Source of the DNA: Rhizobiales bacterium YIM 77505
Lineage (GTDB): Bacteria > Pseudomonadota > Alphaproteobacteria > Rhizobiales > Beijerinckiaceae
NCBI GenBank assembly: GCA_000745135.1
Contig: JQNH01000001.1
Span: 3,581,501 to 3,645,500 of the forward strand
Length of the DNA: 64,000 nt
Direction of reading: 5' to 3'
The notes under the pieces: generated by a model
What the model was told of the DNA's origin: nothing
The model's database searches: none
What the model saw: the letters and a program-made list of their open reading frames with translations, nothing else
Position numbers and translations under genes: made by a program
In this document: positions 62,144-64,000 of the stretch, piece after piece
Position numbering within the stretch: the first letter of the stretch is position 1
Layout: each line of letters opens with the position of its first letter

Positions 62144-63601
62144 ATGACGCTTCGTTTTCTTGCCGCCGGGTTGGCGCTGGCCACCCTCGCCGGCCCAGCC
62201 TTCGCGCAGGCGGGCGCGCCAACGCCAGCCAAAGGCGACACGGCCTGGATGCTCGTCGCCACCTGCCTCGTGCTGATGATGTCGGTACCGGGTCTCGCCC
62301 TCTTCTACGGCGGCCTCGTGCGCACGAAGAACATGTTGTCCGTATTGACGCAGGTCTTTGCGATCGTGTGCGTGGCCTGCCTGGTCTGGGTGCTCTACGG
62401 CTACTCGCTCGCCTTCACCAATGGAGGGAACCTCAACGCCTTCATCGGCGGCTTCGACAAGGCGTTCTTGCGAGGCGTTGATCCGACCACGGTTGCGGCC
62501 ACCTTCTCCAATGGGGTGGTCATTCCCGAATATGTCTATCTTTGCTTCCAGATGACCTTCGCCATGATCACGCCGGCGCTGATCGTCGGCGCCTTCGCGG
62601 AGCGTATCCGGTTCTCGGCCCTGATTCTCTTCGTGATCCTGTGGCTGACCTTCGTCTACTTCCCGATCGCGCACATGGTCTGGTACTGGGCGGGGCCGGA
62701 TGCGATCGGCAGCGCCGCAAAGGCCCTGGCTGAGGCGGGGGACGCGGCGGCCAGGGCGGCGGCCCAGGCGAAGCTCGACGAGGTCAAGGCCGACGCCGGC
62801 CTCATCTTCCAATGGGGCGCGCTTGATTTCGCCGGCGGAACGGTCGTTCACATCAACGCCGGCATCGCAGGCCTCGTCGGCTGCCTCATGCTCGGCAAGC
62901 GGATCGGCTATGGCCGCGACCTCCTCGCGCCCCATTCGCTCACGATGACCATGATCGGCGCATCGCTCCTGTGGGTCGGCTGGTTCGGCTTCAACGCTGG
63001 CTCCAACCTCGAGGCGAACGGCACGACGGCCCTTGCGATGGTCAACACATTTGTCGCGACCGCAGCGGCGGCGTTGTCGTGGCTCTTCGTGGAATGGGGC
63101 GCGAAGGGCAAGCCGTCCCTTCTGGGTCTCGTCTCGGGCGCCGTCGCCGGCCTCGTCGCCGTGACCCCGGCGTCGGGCTTTGCAGGTCCGATGGGGTCGA
63201 TCGTGCTGGGCCTCGTGGCAGGAGCGGTGTGCTACCTCTTCGTATCGAATGTGAAGAACGCGCTCGGCTACGATGACTCTCTTGATGTGTTCGGGATTCA
63301 CTGTGTGGGCGGCATCATCGGCGCCATCGCGACCGGCATTCTGGTCAATCCGGCTCTCGGGGGCGCCGGAGCGGGCGACTACGAGTCGAAACCCGGTGAG
63401 ATGGCCATCGCCGCATACGAATTCGGGCCTGCCGTCTGGGCGCAGATCAAAGCCGTCCTGCTGACGCTCGTCTGGTCGGGTGTCGGCTCGGCGATTCTTT
63501 ACAAGGTCGTCGACGTGGTGATCGGCCTACGCGTCACGTCCGATGAGGAACGCGAGGGCCTCGACCTCGCCGATCACGGCGAGCGCGCCTACAACTACTG
63601 A
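62144..63601 (+). CDS. amtB: Ammonium transporter
   Basis: 485 residues: a signal peptide-like N terminus (MTLRFLAAGLALATLAGPAFA) and 11 membrane helices. The NH4+ pathway histidines are in VVHINAGIAGLVG (first) and the later FGIHCVGGIIGAI (second); FYGGLVRTKN and the GWFGFNAGS motif are also typical. It lies 30 bases after glnK and is followed by a strong terminator. Confidence 0.96.
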   Translation: MTLRFLAAGLALATLAGPAFAQAGAPTPAKGDTAWMLVATCLVLMMSVPGLALFYGGLVRTKNMLSVLTQVFAIVCVACLVWVLYGYSLAFTNGGNLNAFIGGFDKAFLRGVDPTTVAATFSNGVVIPEYVYLCFQMTFAMITPALIVGAFAERIRFSALILFVILWLTFVYFPIAHMVWYWAGPDAIGSAAKALAEAGDAAARAAAQAKLDEVKADAGLIFQWGALDFAGGTVVHINAGIAGLVGCLMLGKRIGYGRDLLAPHSLTMTMIGASLLWVGWFGFNAGSNLEANGTTALAMVNTFVATAAAALSWLFVEWGAKGKPSLLGLVSGAVAGLVAVTPASGFAGPMGSIVLGLVAGAVCYLFVSNVKNALGYDDSLDVFGIHCVGGIIGAIATGILVNPALGGAGAGDYESKPGEMAIAAYEFGPAVWAQIKAVLLTLVWSGVGSAILYKVVDVVIGLRVTSDEEREGLDLADHGERAYNY

Positions 63602-63627
63602 CGCCGGACCATCCGACGACGAGGCGA

Positions 63628-63660
63628 GCCCCAGCCTATACGGCTGGGGCTTCTTCTTTG
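63628..63660 (+). terminator. Rho-independent terminator after amtB
   Basis: GCCCCAGCC (63628-63636), loop TATAC, GGCTGGGGC (63642-63650), then TTCTTCTTT. A perfect nine-pair stem with a T-rich tail that ends the glnK-amtB operon. Confidence 0.92.
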
Positions 63661-63791
63661 GTCACGTCATTCTGCGGCCGCTCCTCTGCCGTTCGGAGCG
63701 GGGCTAGGGAGCAACAGGCGTCAAGGTTAATCCGCGCTTAACCGCGCGCCTCTAGGGTCGGCCGCAACACCCTCGCGCTTCTGCCGGACCG

Positions 63792-64000
63792 ATGCGCACG
63801 ATCCGCCGTTCCTCGTCGCCTTTTGACCAACTGCCCGAGGCTCTGCGCGCCTTCCTGGCGAGGCGTGCGGCTGAAGCCCTCGGGCTCGGCCTCATGGCGC
63901 TGGCCGGGGCGGTCGCCGCCGCACTCGCCACATGGTCGGTCGATGATCCGAGCCTCAACCACGCGACCGACGCTCCCGTTCGCAACCTCCTCGGGGCGCC
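63792..64000 (+). CDS. ftsK: DNA translocase FtsK, N-terminal fragment (runs off window)
   Basis: ATG at 63792 opens a frame with no stop before the window end: MRTIRRSSSPFDQLPEALR, then a hydrophobic segment (about 30-48) followed by WSVDDPSLN, which is a hallmark of the FtsK N-terminal membrane domain. FtsK helps septum formation and chromosome-dimer resolution. Identity is inferred from this short N-terminal part and from its usual position after amtB. Confidence 0.75.
   Translation, partial: MRTIRRSSSPFDQLPEALRAFLARRAAEALGLGLMALAGAVAAALATWSVDDPSLNHATDAPVRNLLGA

Overview
The window is GC-rich chromosomal DNA from an alphaproteobacterium, most likely order Hyphomicrobiales (Rhizobiales). 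The support is gene order and protein type: mutM divergent from ubiE-ubiB-coaBC-dut, then rpsT-dnaA-dnaN-recF, a methyltransferase/comF/grxC/nitrilase/DUF1178 cluster, and tesB / glnK-amtB / ftsK. The genus cannot be fixed from the window alone. No rRNA, tRNA, CRISPR array, insertion sequence, prophage or integrase was seen. The content is mainly core genome with a few accessory islands.

Layout. 1-3171: 3' part of a TAXI-type TRAP solute receptor, then typA. 3318-4792 (minus): five consecutive very small, hydrophilic, low-complexity genes of unknown function. 4925-10572 (minus): an Rrf2-type regulator with cysK, then ubiE-ubiB-coaBC-dut. 10698-22090 (plus): mutM, an enoyl-CoA hydratase, rpsT, and the replication/repair block dnaA-dnaN-recF-recQ-gyrB, where recQ sits between recF and gyrB. 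22467-32616: an orphan osmoprotectant-type ABC ATPase, the glutathione-dependent formaldehyde dehydrogenase, a DgcN-like protein, a PAP2 phosphatase, a second membrane-anchored TAXI receptor, recX, an OsmC-family protein, and a DctP-type TRAP operon whose large permease is broken into two overlapping frames. 32812-35480: a two-gene DNA-repair cassette, a radical SAM protein with a cysteine-free UdgX fusion. 35875-44130: secA, a branched-chain amino-acid-type binding protein, a parvulin, argJ, a SIMPL protein and a MutT-type Nudix enzyme. 44294-50437: thioesterase, iron-dependent alcohol dehydrogenase, DUF427, methyltransferase, comF, grxC, nitrilase, a DUF1178 gene preceded by a CIRCE element, and arfB. 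50564-64000: a lone receiver domain, a PaaI thioesterase, a degenerate CYTH protein, an MsbA-like exporter, an OxlT-like MFS gene with a clear promoter/operator, a protein phosphatase, GNAT, ppa, a small secreted protein, a UbiH-type monooxygenase, tesB, glnK-amtB and the start of ftsK.

How the genes work together. The clearest functional units are ubiquinone/CoA/dUTP metabolism (ubiE-ubiB-coaBC-dut), chromosome replication and repair (dnaA to gyrB), the radical SAM-UdgX pair, and nitrogen sensing (glnK-amtB behind a sigma54-like promoter). Several intergenic gaps carry palindromic elements. One family shares an identical 18-base core at three sites 12-26 kb apart.

The items most worth follow-up are the CIRCE site in front of DUF1178, the cysteine-free UdgX, the split TRAP permease, the small disordered-protein operon and the CYTH protein that has lost its catalytic signature.
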